Positions 44,505-53,322 of a stretch of DNA of 64,000 nucleotides are shown here, piece by piece. The stretch comes from Zoogloeaceae bacterium. GTDB lineage: Bacteria; Pseudomonadota; Gammaproteobacteria; Burkholderiales; Rhodocyclaceae. A model generated the notes under the pieces. It was not told the origin of the DNA and did no database searches. It was given only the letters and a program-made list of their open reading frames with translations. A program made the position numbers and the translations under genes. The stretch is from NCBI GenBank assembly GCA_024235595.1, contig JACKMC010000007.1:1-64000 (forward strand), in the 5' to 3' direction. Within the stretch, counting starts at the first letter, position 1. Each line of letters begins with the position of its first letter.

Positions 44505-45506
44505 TCAAGCCGCTCCGTGGTAGGAGGCCACCCGTTCGACCTCGCGCTTCGAGCCGAGAATCACCGGCACCCGCTGGTGGAGCCGCTCGGGCTGGACGTC
44601 GAGAATCCTCTGTCGTCCGGTCGAGGCTGCGCCGCCAGCCTGCTCGACCAGCATCGCCATGGGATTGGCCTCGTACATCAGGCGCAGCTTGCCGCCCTGG
44701 GCACGGCACTTCTCGTCCATCGGGTACATGAAGATGCCGCCGCGGGTCAGCACGCGGTGCACGTCCGCAACCATGGAGGCGACCCAGCGCATGTTGAAAT
44801 CGGCGCCGCGCGGGCCGCTCTTGCCCTCCTGCAGCTCGGCGATGTAGCGCTGCACCGGCGCTTCCCAGTGGCGCGCATTGGAGGCGTTGATGGCGAACTC
44901 GTTGGTCTCTTCCGGCACCGTCATGTAGGGATGGGTATAGATGAAGCTGCCCATCTCGCGGTCGAGAGTGAAGGCGTGCACGCCCTTGCCGACGGTGAGA
45001 ACGAGCTGGGTCGAGGGCCCGTAGATCGCATAGCCTGCGGCGACCTGCTCGTTGCCGGGCTGCAGGAAGCTCTGCTCGGTCGGGTCGCCGCTGCCCGGCG
45101 GATTGCGCAGCACCGAGAAGATCGTGCCGACGGAGACGTTGACGTCGATGTTCGAGGAGCCGTCGAGCGGATCGAACAGCAGCAGATAGCCGCCTTTGGG
45201 GAAATCGAAGGGAATCTGGTGCACCGTCTCGACTTCCTCCGAAGCCATGGCCGCCAGGTGACCGCCCCACTCGTTGGCCTGGAGCAGGATTTCGTTGGCG
45301 ATCACGTCGAGCTTCTTCTGCGCCTCGCCCTGCACGTTGTCGGTACCGGCCTCGCCGAGCACGCCCGCGAGCGCGCCCTTGGAGACATTCACGCCGATCG
45401 CCTTGCAGGCACGGGCCACGACCTCGAGCAACAGACGCAGATCGGCGGAGACGCGCCCGGCGCGCTGCTGCTCGATGAGAAATTGTGTAAGGGTGACACG
45501 ACGCAT
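44505..45506 (-). CDS. fbp: Class I fructose-1,6-bisphosphatase
   Basis: A 333-residue cytoplasmic enzyme that hydrolyses fructose-1,6-bisphosphate in gluconeogenesis. GNVQGEAQKKLDVIANE-like sequence near residue 60, LLLFDPLDGSSNIDVN (metal-binding Asp residues) near 110 and GGIFMYPMDEKCRAQGGKLRLMYEANPMA near 260 are the family motifs. ATG at 45506 has GGAG 8 bases upstream; the longer frame is not used. A GC-rich hairpin (44486-44506) overlaps the stop and may slow or end transcription. It is divergent from dadA. Confidence 0.95.
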   Translation of the reverse strand: MRRVTLTQFLIEQQRAGRVSADLRLLLEVVARACKAIGVNVSKGALAGVLGEAGTDNVQGEAQKKLDVIANEILLQANEWGGHLAAMASEEVETVHQIPFDFPKGGYLLLFDPLDGSSNIDVNVSVGTIFSVLRNPPGSGDPTEQSFLQPGNEQVAAGYAIYGPSTQLVLTVGKGVHAFTLDREMGSFIYTHPYMTVPEETNEFAINASNARHWEAPVQRYIAELQEGKSGPRGADFNMRWVASMVADVHRVLTRGGIFMYPMDEKCRAQGGKLRLMYEANPMAMLVEQAGGAASTGRQRILDVQPERLHQRVPVILGSKREVERVASYHGAA

Positions 45507-45685
45507 GAAGTTTCTCCGCTGACGCAAGTTTGGAAGTTGGCGCGGATTATCCCGCGATCCGGCGCGGAGCGCACCCTCGCGAAGAGAAGCGGCTAGAATT
45601 CGCGGTTTCGAGGGTGCGTTTGCGAGCCTTGCTGTGCGGCGCGAACCCGACAATCCGACAGACTTTCCCGAGACACGATTCCGCC

Positions 45686-46957
45686 ATGCATCTGATGGTT
45701 CTAGGCGGCGGCCTGGCCGGCGTCACCAGCGCCTGGTACTTGCGCAAGGCGGGCTTCGACGTGACCGTCATCGACCGCCAACCCGACGTCGCGCTCGAGA
45801 CCAGCTTCGCCAACGGCGGCCAGATTTCGGTCAGCCATCCCGAGCCGTGGGCCAACCCCGGGGCGCCCGCGACGATTCTGCGCTGGCTGGGTCGCGCCGA
45901 TGCTCCGCTGCTGTTTCGCCCCACTTCGGACCCTGCGCAGTGGCGCTGGGGGGCATCCTTCCTGGCCGAGTGCCTGCCCTGGCGGGCACGACGCAACACC
46001 GAAGCCATTGCCGCGCTGGCGAACTACAGTCGCAACTGCCTGCGCGAGCTGCGGCTCGAGACCGGTCTGCGTTACCCGTATCGCGAGACCGGCATCCTGC
46101 ATCTTTTTCACACCAGGCAGGCATGTTCGGCACTCGCCAAGCGGGCATCCGAACTCGAGGCGCTGGCCATCGGGGCCGAGGTCTGCGACGCGAAGCGCTG
46201 TCTCGAGCTCGAACCTGCGCTGGCCAACGCCCGCGAGGACTTCTGCGGCGGCCTCTATGCGGCCGACGACGAATCGGGCGATGCGCACCTGTTTGTCCGC
46301 AAGCTCGCCGAGAAAGCCCGGCAGGCAGGCGTGCAGTTCGTTCTCGGCGCCAATATCCGACGCATCCATGAGGTCGACGGGCGGATCGAATCGATCGACA
46401 TCGAGCACTCGGACGGTTGGTGCGAGCAGCTCGCGGCGAACGCCTATGTGCTGTGCCTGGGCAGCTTCTCGCCGCTGCTGTTGCCGCGAACGGCCGAGCG
46501 CCTGCCGATCTATCCGGTAAAGGGATACTCGATCACGGTGCCGGTCTCCGATGCCTCCCGCGCGCCCTCGACGAGCATCACCGACGAGGCGAGGCGGATC
46601 GTGTTCTCGCGGCTCGGCGAGCAGTTGCGGGTCGCCGGAACAGCGGAACTCAACGGTTTTTCGACCGACCCCAATCCTCGCCGCAGCCAGGCCCTGATCG
46701 ACTGGCTGGAGCGCTACTTCCCCGGCGCCGGGGCGATCGAGCAGGCATCGCACTGGTGTGGTCTGCGCCCGGCGACGCCGAGCAATCTGCCCATCATCGG
46801 GCGCAGCCGGCTCTTGAACCTGTGGTTCAACACCGGCCACGGCAGCCTCGGGTGGACGCTGGCCTGCGGCTCTGCCGCGAGCCTCGCGGCGATGATGAGC
46901 GGCGACAGGCCCGAGCCGCGGTTTCCCTTCATGGTGCGCGAGGATTGGGCTGCCTGA
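45686..46957 (+). CDS. dadA: D-amino acid dehydrogenase
   Basis: A 423-residue FAD enzyme. MHLMVLGGGLAGVTSAWYLRKAG is the dinucleotide-binding loop (GGGLAG), ETSFANGGQISVSHPEPWANP is the DadA-specific segment, and GLRPATPSNLPIIGRS with NTGHGSLGWTLACGS closes the FAD domain. It deaminates D-amino acids such as D-alanine at the membrane, feeding electrons to the quinone pool. Only the domain start fixes the ATG at 45686. The 3' end overlaps the convergent DUF1992 gene by 29 bases. Confidence 0.92.
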   Translation: MHLMVLGGGLAGVTSAWYLRKAGFDVTVIDRQPDVALETSFANGGQISVSHPEPWANPGAPATILRWLGRADAPLLFRPTSDPAQWRWGASFLAECLPWRARRNTEAIAALANYSRNCLRELRLETGLRYPYRETGILHLFHTRQACSALAKRASELEALAIGAEVCDAKRCLELEPALANAREDFCGGLYAADDESGDAHLFVRKLAEKARQAGVQFVLGANIRRIHEVDGRIESIDIEHSDGWCEQLAANAYVLCLGSFSPLLLPRTAERLPIYPVKGYSITVPVSDASRAPSTSITDEARRIVFSRLGEQLRVAGTAELNGFSTDPNPRRSQALIDWLERYFPGAGAIEQASHWCGLRPATPSNLPIIGRSRLLNLWFNTGHGSLGWTLACGSAASLAAMMSGDRPEPRFPFMVREDWAA

Positions 46958-47366
46958 GCGCGGCTTGCGGCGCCACGCCGGCCTTGCGGGCGGCATCGTC
47001 GCCGGCCAGCCGATCTAGCAGCAGGCTGCGATAGCGCGCGAGTGCGGCGTTGCCGACGTGCGCGAGTCCCGCGGCCTCGAGCCGCCATACCAGCGCGTTG
47101 AATTTCGCCAGCGCGCGCTGCCGGCCCTCTTCGGAAGGCTCAGCGAGCAGCACTTCGGCGAGCTGGTGCAGTTGCTTCAGCTCGCCGATCGCGGGGGGCG
47201 GCATTCCGGCATTCTTGAGCACCCGGATAGCCATCCGCATCTGCTCCGGCACGAGCGTGAGATCCTCGTGCCGGAGCGGCCTGCCCTCCCCGGGCAGGCC
47301 GCTCAACTCACCGCGCTCGACGGCGGCGCGGATGCGTTCTTCGATGAGCCGGTCGATGGCGCTCAT
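46929..47366 (-). CDS. DUF1992 (DnaJ-homologue subfamily C member 28-like) protein
   Basis: A 145-residue soluble protein. MSAIDRLIEERIRAAVERGELSGLPGEGRPL and RMAIRVLKNAGMPPP are the signature of DUF1992, found in bacteria and in the eukaryotic DNAJC28 protein without its J-domain. Its function is not established. The C-terminal 30 residues are variable. It converges on dadA with a 29-base overlap. Confidence 0.82.
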   Translation of the reverse strand: MSAIDRLIEERIRAAVERGELSGLPGEGRPLRHEDLTLVPEQMRMAIRVLKNAGMPPPAIGELKQLHQLAEVLLAEPSEEGRQRALAKFNALVWRLEAAGLAHVGNAALARYRSLLLDRLAGDDAARKAGVAPQAALRQPNPRAP

Positions 47367-47423
47367 GCATTCGCCTGTTCACTTCGTGAATTGCCGGGCC
47401 CGCCATCGCGGGCGGCAGGGTCG

Positions 47424-47888
47424 CTAATCGGCCACCGTCACGGCGGGGCTGCAGCCTCCGCCGCACCCACCGGCGTGGGGCGCGGTCTCGACTGCAGCCG
47501 TGCAGGACTCGGTGTCGAACTTGATCTCTTCGAGATAATAGGCCAAGGCCGCATCCATGCCAGTGGCGTGATTCTCGAACCAGCCCGGCAGCTCTTCAAC
47601 CAGTCGCCTGCCCAGAACCATGTCTCCGCTTGCGACACGGGCGCGGATATCGTGCATGACCGTCAGCACGCGCTCATGCTCAGCCTTGTGGCAGCCAGGA
47701 AAGTTGGTCGCCGTCATCCAGCGGTTTTCCATGTCGAAATGCGCTTCGGTATGGGCGATGAATCGATCCATCGCGTCGACAAAACCCGTCGCATCGGCCG
47801 CGGCGAGCTGGTTGTAGAGTTCGACGAACTCCTGATGCACGGCATCCATCGGGGCAAGGCCGAGTTGCAGCTCTTCAGTCCATTCCAT
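47424..47888 (-). CDS. Bacteriohemerythrin with a Cys-rich tail
   Basis: A 154-residue four-helix protein. All seven di-iron ligands are present: His18, His50, Glu54, His67, His71, His107 and Asp112, with canonical spacing (HxxxE, HxxxH, HxxxxD). It should bind O2 reversibly and store or deliver it, for example to oxidases. Beyond the fold (after about residue 125) an extra tail contains Cys129, Cys142 and Cys146 in GGCGGGCSP, unusual for the family and perhaps metal-binding or redox-active. An FNR-like site lies upstream, fitting oxygen-linked control. Confidence 0.92.
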   Translation of the reverse strand: MEWTEELQLGLAPMDAVHQEFVELYNQLAAADATGFVDAMDRFIAHTEAHFDMENRWMTATNFPGCHKAEHERVLTVMHDIRARVASGDMVLGRRLVEELPGWFENHATGMDAALAYYLEEIKFDTESCTAAVETAPHAGGCGGGCSPAVTVAD

Positions 47889-47952
47889 ATCTGCTCATCA
47901 CCATTCCGCTATTCATGAAAGCCCCGTATACACCAGCAACGCGGGGCGACGC

Positions 47953-47966
47953 ATGATCATTGTCAA
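47953..47966 (-). promoter_or_regulatory. FNR/ANR-like binding site upstream of the hemerythrin gene
   Basis: On the minus strand the sequence is TTGAC-AATG-ATCAT, matching 8 of 10 defined bases of TTGAT-N4-ATCAA. A TATACG -10 element lies at 47925-47930, predicting a start near 47918, so the site centre is about 41 bases upstream, the class II activator position. It sits within a larger imperfect dyad (47948-47975). Confidence 0.5.
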
Positions 47967-48061
47967 TGATGCGTCAAAGGCGGCTCCTGCAAAGAAGCCG
48001 TCACCTGGATGCTCTAGCTTCGCAGGCAGGCACCGTCGCCACATTCCGGACCCCTCGCGCC

Positions 48062-49267
48062 ATGCACAGCCTGATGATCTCGGACGTATTCTTTCCCCGC
48101 ATCAACGGGGTCAGCACCTCCATCGAGAGCTTCCGCGAAGCACTCGCTGCGCTTCACATACGGACCTCGCTGATCGCCCCGCGCTACCCGGCCCAGCAGG
48201 GCCGGGCCGACGGGCCCACGATTCACCGTGTTGGCTCGCTCCCCCTGCCCTTCGACCCCGAGGACAGGCTCATGCGACGGCGTTTCATACGCGAACTCCT
48301 GCCACTGCTTCGCGAGGACCGACCCGATCTCGTCCATGTCCAGACGCCCTTCGCGGCCCACTATGCCGGGCTCGAACTCGCCCAGGCGCTGGGCGTGCCT
48401 TGCATTGCGAGCTACCACACCTATTTCGAAGAGTATCTGTTCCATTACATCCCGCTGCTGCCCAGGAACCTGCTGCGACGACTCGCCCGCAACTTCTCGC
48501 GCGGCCAGTGCAACGCGCTGGACGGCATCATCGTGCCGTCCCGGGCGATGGTCGAGACGCTAGAAGGCTACGGGGTCACCGCAGCGCTGCATGTGCTGCC
48601 CACCGGACTCGCGGAGAGTCGCTTTGTCGGGGGTTGCGGTGATTTCTTCCGGCTGCGCTATGGCATTGCGGCGCACCGCAAGATGCTGCTCTACGTCGGT
48701 CGCGTGGCCTTCGAGAAGAACATCGGCTTCCTTCTGGAGATGCTCGCACGCCTTAAGGACGATCAGCCACAGGCGCTTCTGGTCGTTACCGGCGAAGGCC
48801 CGGCCTTGCGGGCGCTGCAGGAGCAGGCCAGCGCACTCGGGCTGGACGGGTTCGTTCGCTTCATCGGCTACCTCGACCGCCACACCGAGCTTCACGACTG
48901 CTATCGGGCCGCGGATGTGTTCGTTTTCGCCTCGCGCACCGAGACACAGGGCCTGGTGCTGCTGGAAGCCATGGCCCTCGGCACGCCGGCGGTGGCGCTG
49001 GCCGAGATGGGCACCTGCGATATCCTGGAAGGGGAGAAAGGCTGTCGCATCGCCCCCGCCGACGCTGAAGGCTTTGCCCGGGTGATCGCGAGGCTGCTCG
49101 ACGATCCCGCAACGCTCCAGCGGCTCTCAGCCGAGGCGAGGGAGCATGCCCGAAGCTGGAGCGCCGGGAGCATGGCGCGGCGCCTCGCCTCGCTGTACGG
49201 GATGTGGACCGGGACCAGCCCAGGCCCGCTTCGCCTGGGAAAAGGCGCGCCGGCAGATGCTACTTGA
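48062..49267 (+). CDS. Glycosyltransferase family 4 protein
   Basis: About 401 residues. HSLMISDVFFPRINGVSTSI is the N-terminal loop of the diacylglycerol glucosyl/mannosyltransferase-like GT4 branch, SYHTYFEEYL follows near residue 120, LLYVGRVAFEKNI starts the second domain, and ASRTETQGLVLLEAMALGTPAVA is the donor site. It may glycosylate a membrane lipid or a polysaccharide; it is isolated from the main locus. ATG at 48062 is chosen by the domain start. Its end overlaps convergent sspB by 8 bases. Confidence 0.85.
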   Translation: MHSLMISDVFFPRINGVSTSIESFREALAALHIRTSLIAPRYPAQQGRADGPTIHRVGSLPLPFDPEDRLMRRRFIRELLPLLREDRPDLVHVQTPFAAHYAGLELAQALGVPCIASYHTYFEEYLFHYIPLLPRNLLRRLARNFSRGQCNALDGIIVPSRAMVETLEGYGVTAALHVLPTGLAESRFVGGCGDFFRLRYGIAAHRKMLLYVGRVAFEKNIGFLLEMLARLKDDQPQALLVVTGEGPALRALQEQASALGLDGFVRFIGYLDRHTELHDCYRAADVFVFASRTETQGLVLLEAMALGTPAVALAEMGTCDILEGEKGCRIAPADAEGFARVIARLLDDPATLQRLSAEAREHARSWSAGSMARRLASLYGMWTGTSPGPLRLGKGAPADAT

Positions 49268-49733
49268 TGATCTTGAGGTGGCTGCCGCGCCCGCCCGGTG
49301 GCTTGTCGTCGGGAGCGTGCTTGCCCTTGGCGGGCGCAGTGGCCTCGGGCGCGGGGACCACGACCGGCCCGGCTACATCACCGGTCTCGCCGGAGTTTTC
49401 GCTGCCCGCCTCGGAACCATCGGGAATCTCTGCCTCGAATGCCATGCCCTGGCCATTCTCGCGCGCGTAGATCGCAACCACGTTGGCAACCGGAATCGAC
49501 AGCGCCTGCGCCACCCCGCCGAAACGCGCCTGAAAGCTGATCAGGTCGTTCGCCATGTCGAGTTGGTTGGTTGCATCGGGCGACAGGTTGAGGACGATCT
49601 GGCCATCGCGCGCGTAACCCGGTGGCACGCGCGTGTGCGCATCCACGACAGCGGCGAGATAGGGCGTGAACCCCTGGTCCACACACCACTCGTAAATGGC
49701 GCGGATCAGGTATGGCTTGGTCGAATCAGTCAT
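49260..49733 (-). CDS. sspB: ClpXP protease specificity-enhancing factor
   Basis: About 157 residues. STKPYLIRAIYEWCVDQGFTPYLAA opens the SspB fold, VLNLSPDATNQLDM and ISFQARFGGVAQALSIPVANVVAIYARENGQGM complete it. A disordered acidic/proline tail leads to the C-terminal GGRGSHLKIIK, which docks on ClpX. It delivers ssrA-tagged proteins to ClpXP. The start is placed at MTDSTKPY, the family opening. It lies 52 bases after sspA, the usual order. Confidence 0.93.
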   Translation of the reverse strand: MTDSTKPYLIRAIYEWCVDQGFTPYLAAVVDAHTRVPPGYARDGQIVLNLSPDATNQLDMANDLISFQARFGGVAQALSIPVANVVAIYARENGQGMAFEAEIPDGSEAGSENSGETGDVAGPVVVPAPEATAPAKGKHAPDDKPPGGRGSHLKIIK

Positions 49734-49785
49734 CAGGCGTTCGTAATGATGAGCCACGGCTGGGGCAAGCCGCGGCTCGGGTTTG

Positions 49786-50382
49786 TCAGCGGCGCATGAC
49801 CTTCTCGGATGGCGTCAGCGCATCGATGAAGCCTTGCCGGCTGAAAATCCTTTCGGCATATTTCATGACCGGCGCGGCAGACTTCGGCAAATCGATGCCA
49901 TAGTGCTCCAGACGCCACAGCAAAGGCGAAATCGCCACGTCCAGCATCGAGAACTCATCGCCCAGCAGGAACTTTTGCTTGGTGAAGATCGGCGCGAGCT
50001 GGGTGAGCTGGTCGCGAATTTCCTGACGCGACTTGTCGCCGCCCTTGGCGCCGCTTTCGAGATCGATCACATGCGAGAAGATCTCGCCCTCGAAGGTATG
50101 CAGCAACTGCCTGGCGCGGGCGCGAAGGATGGGGTCGGGCGGCATCAGCTGGGGGTGCGGAAAGCGCTCGTCGATATACTCGTTGATGATGTTCGACTCG
50201 TAGAGCACGAGATCGCGGTCCACCAGCACCGGCACACGGTTATACGGATTGATGACGGCGATGTCTTCCGGCTTGTTGTAGAGGTCGACATCGATCACCT
50301 GGAAATCCATGCCTTTTTCAAAAAGCACGATCCGGCAACGGTGGCTGAAGGGATCAGTCGTTCCGGAATAAAGGTTCATCAT
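49786..50382 (-). CDS. sspA: Stringent starvation protein A (GST-fold)
   Basis: About 198 residues. NLYSGTTDPFSHRCRIVLFEKGMDF is the thioredoxin-like half, NPYNRVPVLVDRDLVLYESNIINEYIDERFPHP the conserved SspA core, and LGDEFSMLDVAISPLLWRL the helical half. It binds RNA polymerase and changes transcription under starvation or acid stress. ATG at 50382 has GGAG 10 bases upstream. It follows petC by 114 bases, a common betaproteobacterial order. Confidence 0.95.
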   Translation of the reverse strand: MMNLYSGTTDPFSHRCRIVLFEKGMDFQVIDVDLYNKPEDIAVINPYNRVPVLVDRDLVLYESNIINEYIDERFPHPQLMPPDPILRARARQLLHTFEGEIFSHVIDLESGAKGGDKSRQEIRDQLTQLAPIFTKQKFLLGDEFSMLDVAISPLLWRLEHYGIDLPKSAAPVMKYAERIFSRQGFIDALTPSEKVMRR

Positions 50383-50496
50383 GGGGTGGAAACTCCAGCA
50401 GGGCTCCGGAATGGACACCGGGCTTCGTGAGCCCGGTGTGGTCCTATTTCGGAGCGAAAACGGCGGCATGCCACAAGGGCAATGCCGCACGGGTGG

Positions 50497-51261
50497 TTAA
50501 TGCACGTCTTTCCAGTACTCTTTCTTGAGCATCAGCGCGAGCACGAACAGCACGGCCAGCGTGACCAGCACCCAGATGCCGATCGTCTGGCGCTCCTGCG
50601 CAACCGGCTCGCCCATCCAGACCATGAAGGACACCAGATCGGCAACGGTCTTGTCGTACTCTTCCGCCGACAGCTTGCCCGGCTTGCCCTGCTGCAGTTC
50701 GATGTGCTTGACCATGTTGCCGTGACCATCGTCCTGTTCGGTCACATGGGCGGTCTTGTCACCCTGGAGTTCCCACAGCACATGCGGCATGCCCACGTTG
50801 GGGAAGATCGTGTTGTTCCACCCGGTAGGACGCTCGGGATCGCGATAGAAGGAGCGCAGATAGGTGTACAGCCAGTCTCCCCCGCTACCGAACTCGGAGG
50901 CGCGGGCACGGGCGATCACCGTCAGGTCGGGCGGGGTCGCGCCAAACCAGGCCTTGCCGTCGGCAGCCTGAAGGGCAATCTTCATCTGCTCGCCGGTCTT
51001 GTCGGCGGTGAACATCAGGTTGTCCTTGATGAGCTCCTCCGACAGACCGATGTCCTTGAGCCGGTTATAACGCAGGTAGCTTGCGCCATGACAGTTCAGG
51101 CAGTAGTTCACGAAGATCTTCGCGCCATGCTGCAGCGAGGCCGGATCCATCGACACCGGTGCCTTGTCGAGCTGCACCGCTTCCGCGGCGAAGGCCAGCG
51201 CCGGCAGCAGCAGCACCGCGCCGAGCAGTTTCTTGATCATGTTCATTCCGCGGGTTTTCAT
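50497..51261 (-). CDS. petC: Cytochrome c1 of the bc1 complex
   Basis: About 254 residues. A signal peptide (ending AFAAEA) leads to VNYCLNCHGASYLRYNRL with the CXXCH heme site near residue 55. FPNVGMPHVLWELQG supplies the region of the Met ligand, and a single C-terminal membrane helix (IGIWVLVTLAVLFVLALML) anchors it. It passes electrons from the Rieske protein to soluble cytochromes. ATG at 51261 overlaps the petB stop (ATGA); an alternative start lies 7 codons later. Confidence 0.95.
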   Translation of the reverse strand: MKTRGMNMIKKLLGAVLLLPALAFAAEAVQLDKAPVSMDPASLQHGAKIFVNYCLNCHGASYLRYNRLKDIGLSEELIKDNLMFTADKTGEQMKIALQAADGKAWFGATPPDLTVIARARASEFGSGGDWLYTYLRSFYRDPERPTGWNNTIFPNVGMPHVLWELQGDKTAHVTEQDDGHGNMVKHIELQQGKPGKLSAEEYDKTVADLVSFMVWMGEPVAQERQTIGIWVLVTLAVLFVLALMLKKEYWKDVH

Positions 51262-52526
51262 TTGGAGGTCACCCTTTCCGGTTCGGGTTTGCACTTGTCC
51301 AGCTTGGAATACCAGGGCATCAGCAGGAAGAAGCCGAAGTAGAGCGCCGAGCAGATCTGCGATACCAGGGTGCGCATCGGGGTCGGCGGCAACACGCCCA
51401 GGTAACCGAGGATCAGGAAGCACACCACGAAGATCGCCACCGCCACCTTGAAGATCGGGCCCTTGTAGCGGATCGACTTCACCGGACTGCGATCCAGCCA
51501 CGGCAGGAAGGCGATGATCACCACCCCTGCGCCCATTGCGATCACGCCCCAGAACTTGGCATCGAGACCGAACAGCGGATAGGTCACGGCACGCAGCATC
51601 GAATAGAAGGGCGTGAAATACCACACCGGTGCAATGTGCGGCGGGGTCTTCAGCGGATCGGCCGGGATGAAGTTGTTGAACTCGAGGAAGTAGCCGCCAC
51701 CTTCGGGCATGAAGAACACCACCGCCGAGAACACGAACAGGAAAGCCACCACGCCGACGGTATCCTTCACCGAGTAGTACGGATGGAAGGGGATGCCGTC
51801 GAGCGGGATGCCGTCGGCACCCTTTTTCTTCTTGATCTCCACGCCGTCGGGGTTGTTGGAGCCGACTTCGTGCAGCGCGATGATATGCGCCGCCACCAGA
51901 CCGATCAGTACCAGCGGTACGGCGATCACATGGAAGGAGAAGAAGCGGTTGAGGGTCGCATCGGAAACCACGAAGTCACCGCGAATGACCAGCGAGAGGT
52001 CCGGCCCGATGAGGGGAATCGCGGAGAAGAGGTTCACGATCACCTGCGCACCCCAGTAGGACATCTGTCCCCATGGCAGCAGGTAGCCCATGAAGGCCTC
52101 GGCCATCAGCGCCAGGAAGATCAGGGTACCGAAGATCCAGATCAGTTCACGCGGCTTGCGGTAGGAGCCGTAGATGAGGCCGCGGAACATGTGCAGATAC
52201 ACCACCACGAAGAAGGCCGAAGCCCCGGTGGAGTGCATGTAGCGGATCAGCCAGCCGCCCGGTACGTCGCGCATGATGTACTCGACCGAGGCGAAGGCCA
52301 CCGGCACCCCTGCCGCGTTGAGCGATGCATCGGGCTTGTAGTGCATCACCAGGAAAATGCCGGTGACGATCTGCAGCACCAGCACCAGCAGTGCCAGCGA
52401 GCCGAAGTAGTACCAGAAATTGAAGTTCCGGGGCGCGTAGTACTCGGACAGGTGCGCCTTCCAGGTCGAGGTCAGCGGAAAGCGCGCGTCGACCCAATTG
52501 AGGAGTTCTTGAGTTTTCGTCGTCAT
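51258..52526 (-). CDS. petB: Cytochrome b of the bc1 complex
   Basis: A 422-residue membrane protein with eight or nine hydrophobic segments. FWYYFGSLALLVLVLQIVTGIFL, the paired heme-ligand helices (SVEYIMRDVPGGWLIRYMHSTGASAFF and FFSFHVIAVPLVLIGLVAAHIIALHEVGSNNPDG) and PEGGGYFLEF are clear; PDG-containing and PEW-type loops form the quinol site. It oxidises ubiquinol and pumps protons through the Q cycle. It follows petA by 3 bases. Confidence 0.97.
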   Translation of the reverse strand: MTTKTQELLNWVDARFPLTSTWKAHLSEYYAPRNFNFWYYFGSLALLVLVLQIVTGIFLVMHYKPDASLNAAGVPVAFASVEYIMRDVPGGWLIRYMHSTGASAFFVVVYLHMFRGLIYGSYRKPRELIWIFGTLIFLALMAEAFMGYLLPWGQMSYWGAQVIVNLFSAIPLIGPDLSLVIRGDFVVSDATLNRFFSFHVIAVPLVLIGLVAAHIIALHEVGSNNPDGVEIKKKKGADGIPLDGIPFHPYYSVKDTVGVVAFLFVFSAVVFFMPEGGGYFLEFNNFIPADPLKTPPHIAPVWYFTPFYSMLRAVTYPLFGLDAKFWGVIAMGAGVVIIAFLPWLDRSPVKSIRYKGPIFKVAVAIFVVCFLILGYLGVLPPTPMRTLVSQICSALYFGFFLLMPWYSKLDKCKPEPERVTSK

Positions 52527-52529
52527 GGC

Positions 52530-53123
52530 TTAGGCCTTCCCGTCCTCACCGATGATAATCTTGGCATCCGACAGATACATGTGCGGCGGCACTTCGAGGT
52601 TGTCGGGCGCCGGCTTGCTCTTGTAGACGCGACCGGCAAGGTCGAAGGTCGAACCGTGGCAGGGGCACAGGAAGCCTCCCGGCCAGTCAGCGCCGAGGCC
52701 GCTCGCCGCACCCGCTTCGAACTTGCTCGACGGCGAGCAGCCCAGGTGGGTGCAGATCCCGACCGCGACCAGATACTCCGGCTTGATCGAGCGGTATTCG
52801 TTATGTGCATACTCGGGCTGCATCGGTCGATCCGAGTTCGGATCGCTGACCTCACCGTCGACCTTCTTGATCGCGGCCAGCATTTCCTCGGTGCGGCGCA
52901 AAATCCACACCGGCTTGCCCCGCCATTCCACCGTCATCATCTCGCCCGGCTGGAGCTTGCTGATATCGGCCTCGACCGGCGCGCCGGCAGCCTTGGCCCG
53001 CTCCGAAGGCGTCAGGCTGGCTACAAACGGCACCGCAGCGGCACACGCCAGGCCACCACCTACTGCCGAGGTAGCGACGAGCAGCCTCCGACGACTGTCA
53101 TCCATTTTATTCTCAACGCTCAT
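52530..53123 (-). CDS. petA: Rieske iron-sulfur subunit of the bc1 complex
   Basis: A 197-residue protein. DSRRRLLVATSAVGGG with the following hydrophobic helix is a Tat-type signal anchor. CTHLGCSP and CPCHGSTFD hold the two Cys and two His ligands of the 2Fe-2S cluster, and the extra Cys pair forms the disulfide. It takes electrons from ubiquinol. It is the first gene of petABC; the 199 bases upstream are AT-rich and should contain the promoter. Confidence 0.97.
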   Translation of the reverse strand: MSVENKMDDSRRRLLVATSAVGGGLACAAAVPFVASLTPSERAKAAGAPVEADISKLQPGEMMTVEWRGKPVWILRRTEEMLAAIKKVDGEVSDPNSDRPMQPEYAHNEYRSIKPEYLVAVGICTHLGCSPSSKFEAGAASGLGADWPGGFLCPCHGSTFDLAGRVYKSKPAPDNLEVPPHMYLSDAKIIIGEDGKA

Positions 53124-53322
53124 GGCCCCACTTCCCCAAAGGAAAAATCAAAGATGCAGGATTAAAAAAATCCGCCGAAGTGTAGCAAAAAATGCCTGCA
53201 CAACGAAAGCACAATCATTCAATCCACCAATAATTCAAAGACTTAAACTACGCAACCATCACAAAAAAGGGGTCAAATCATGCCCTCGATCGGTCATTTC
53301 TCGCTGCAGCGCACCACATCGG

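Noticed and set aside
41540..44731. 1063-residue open frame on the + strand opposite putA
   Set aside because: It is antisense to a gene with clear catalytic motifs; its translation is Arg/Gly/His-rich without domains, as expected from GC-rich codon third positions.
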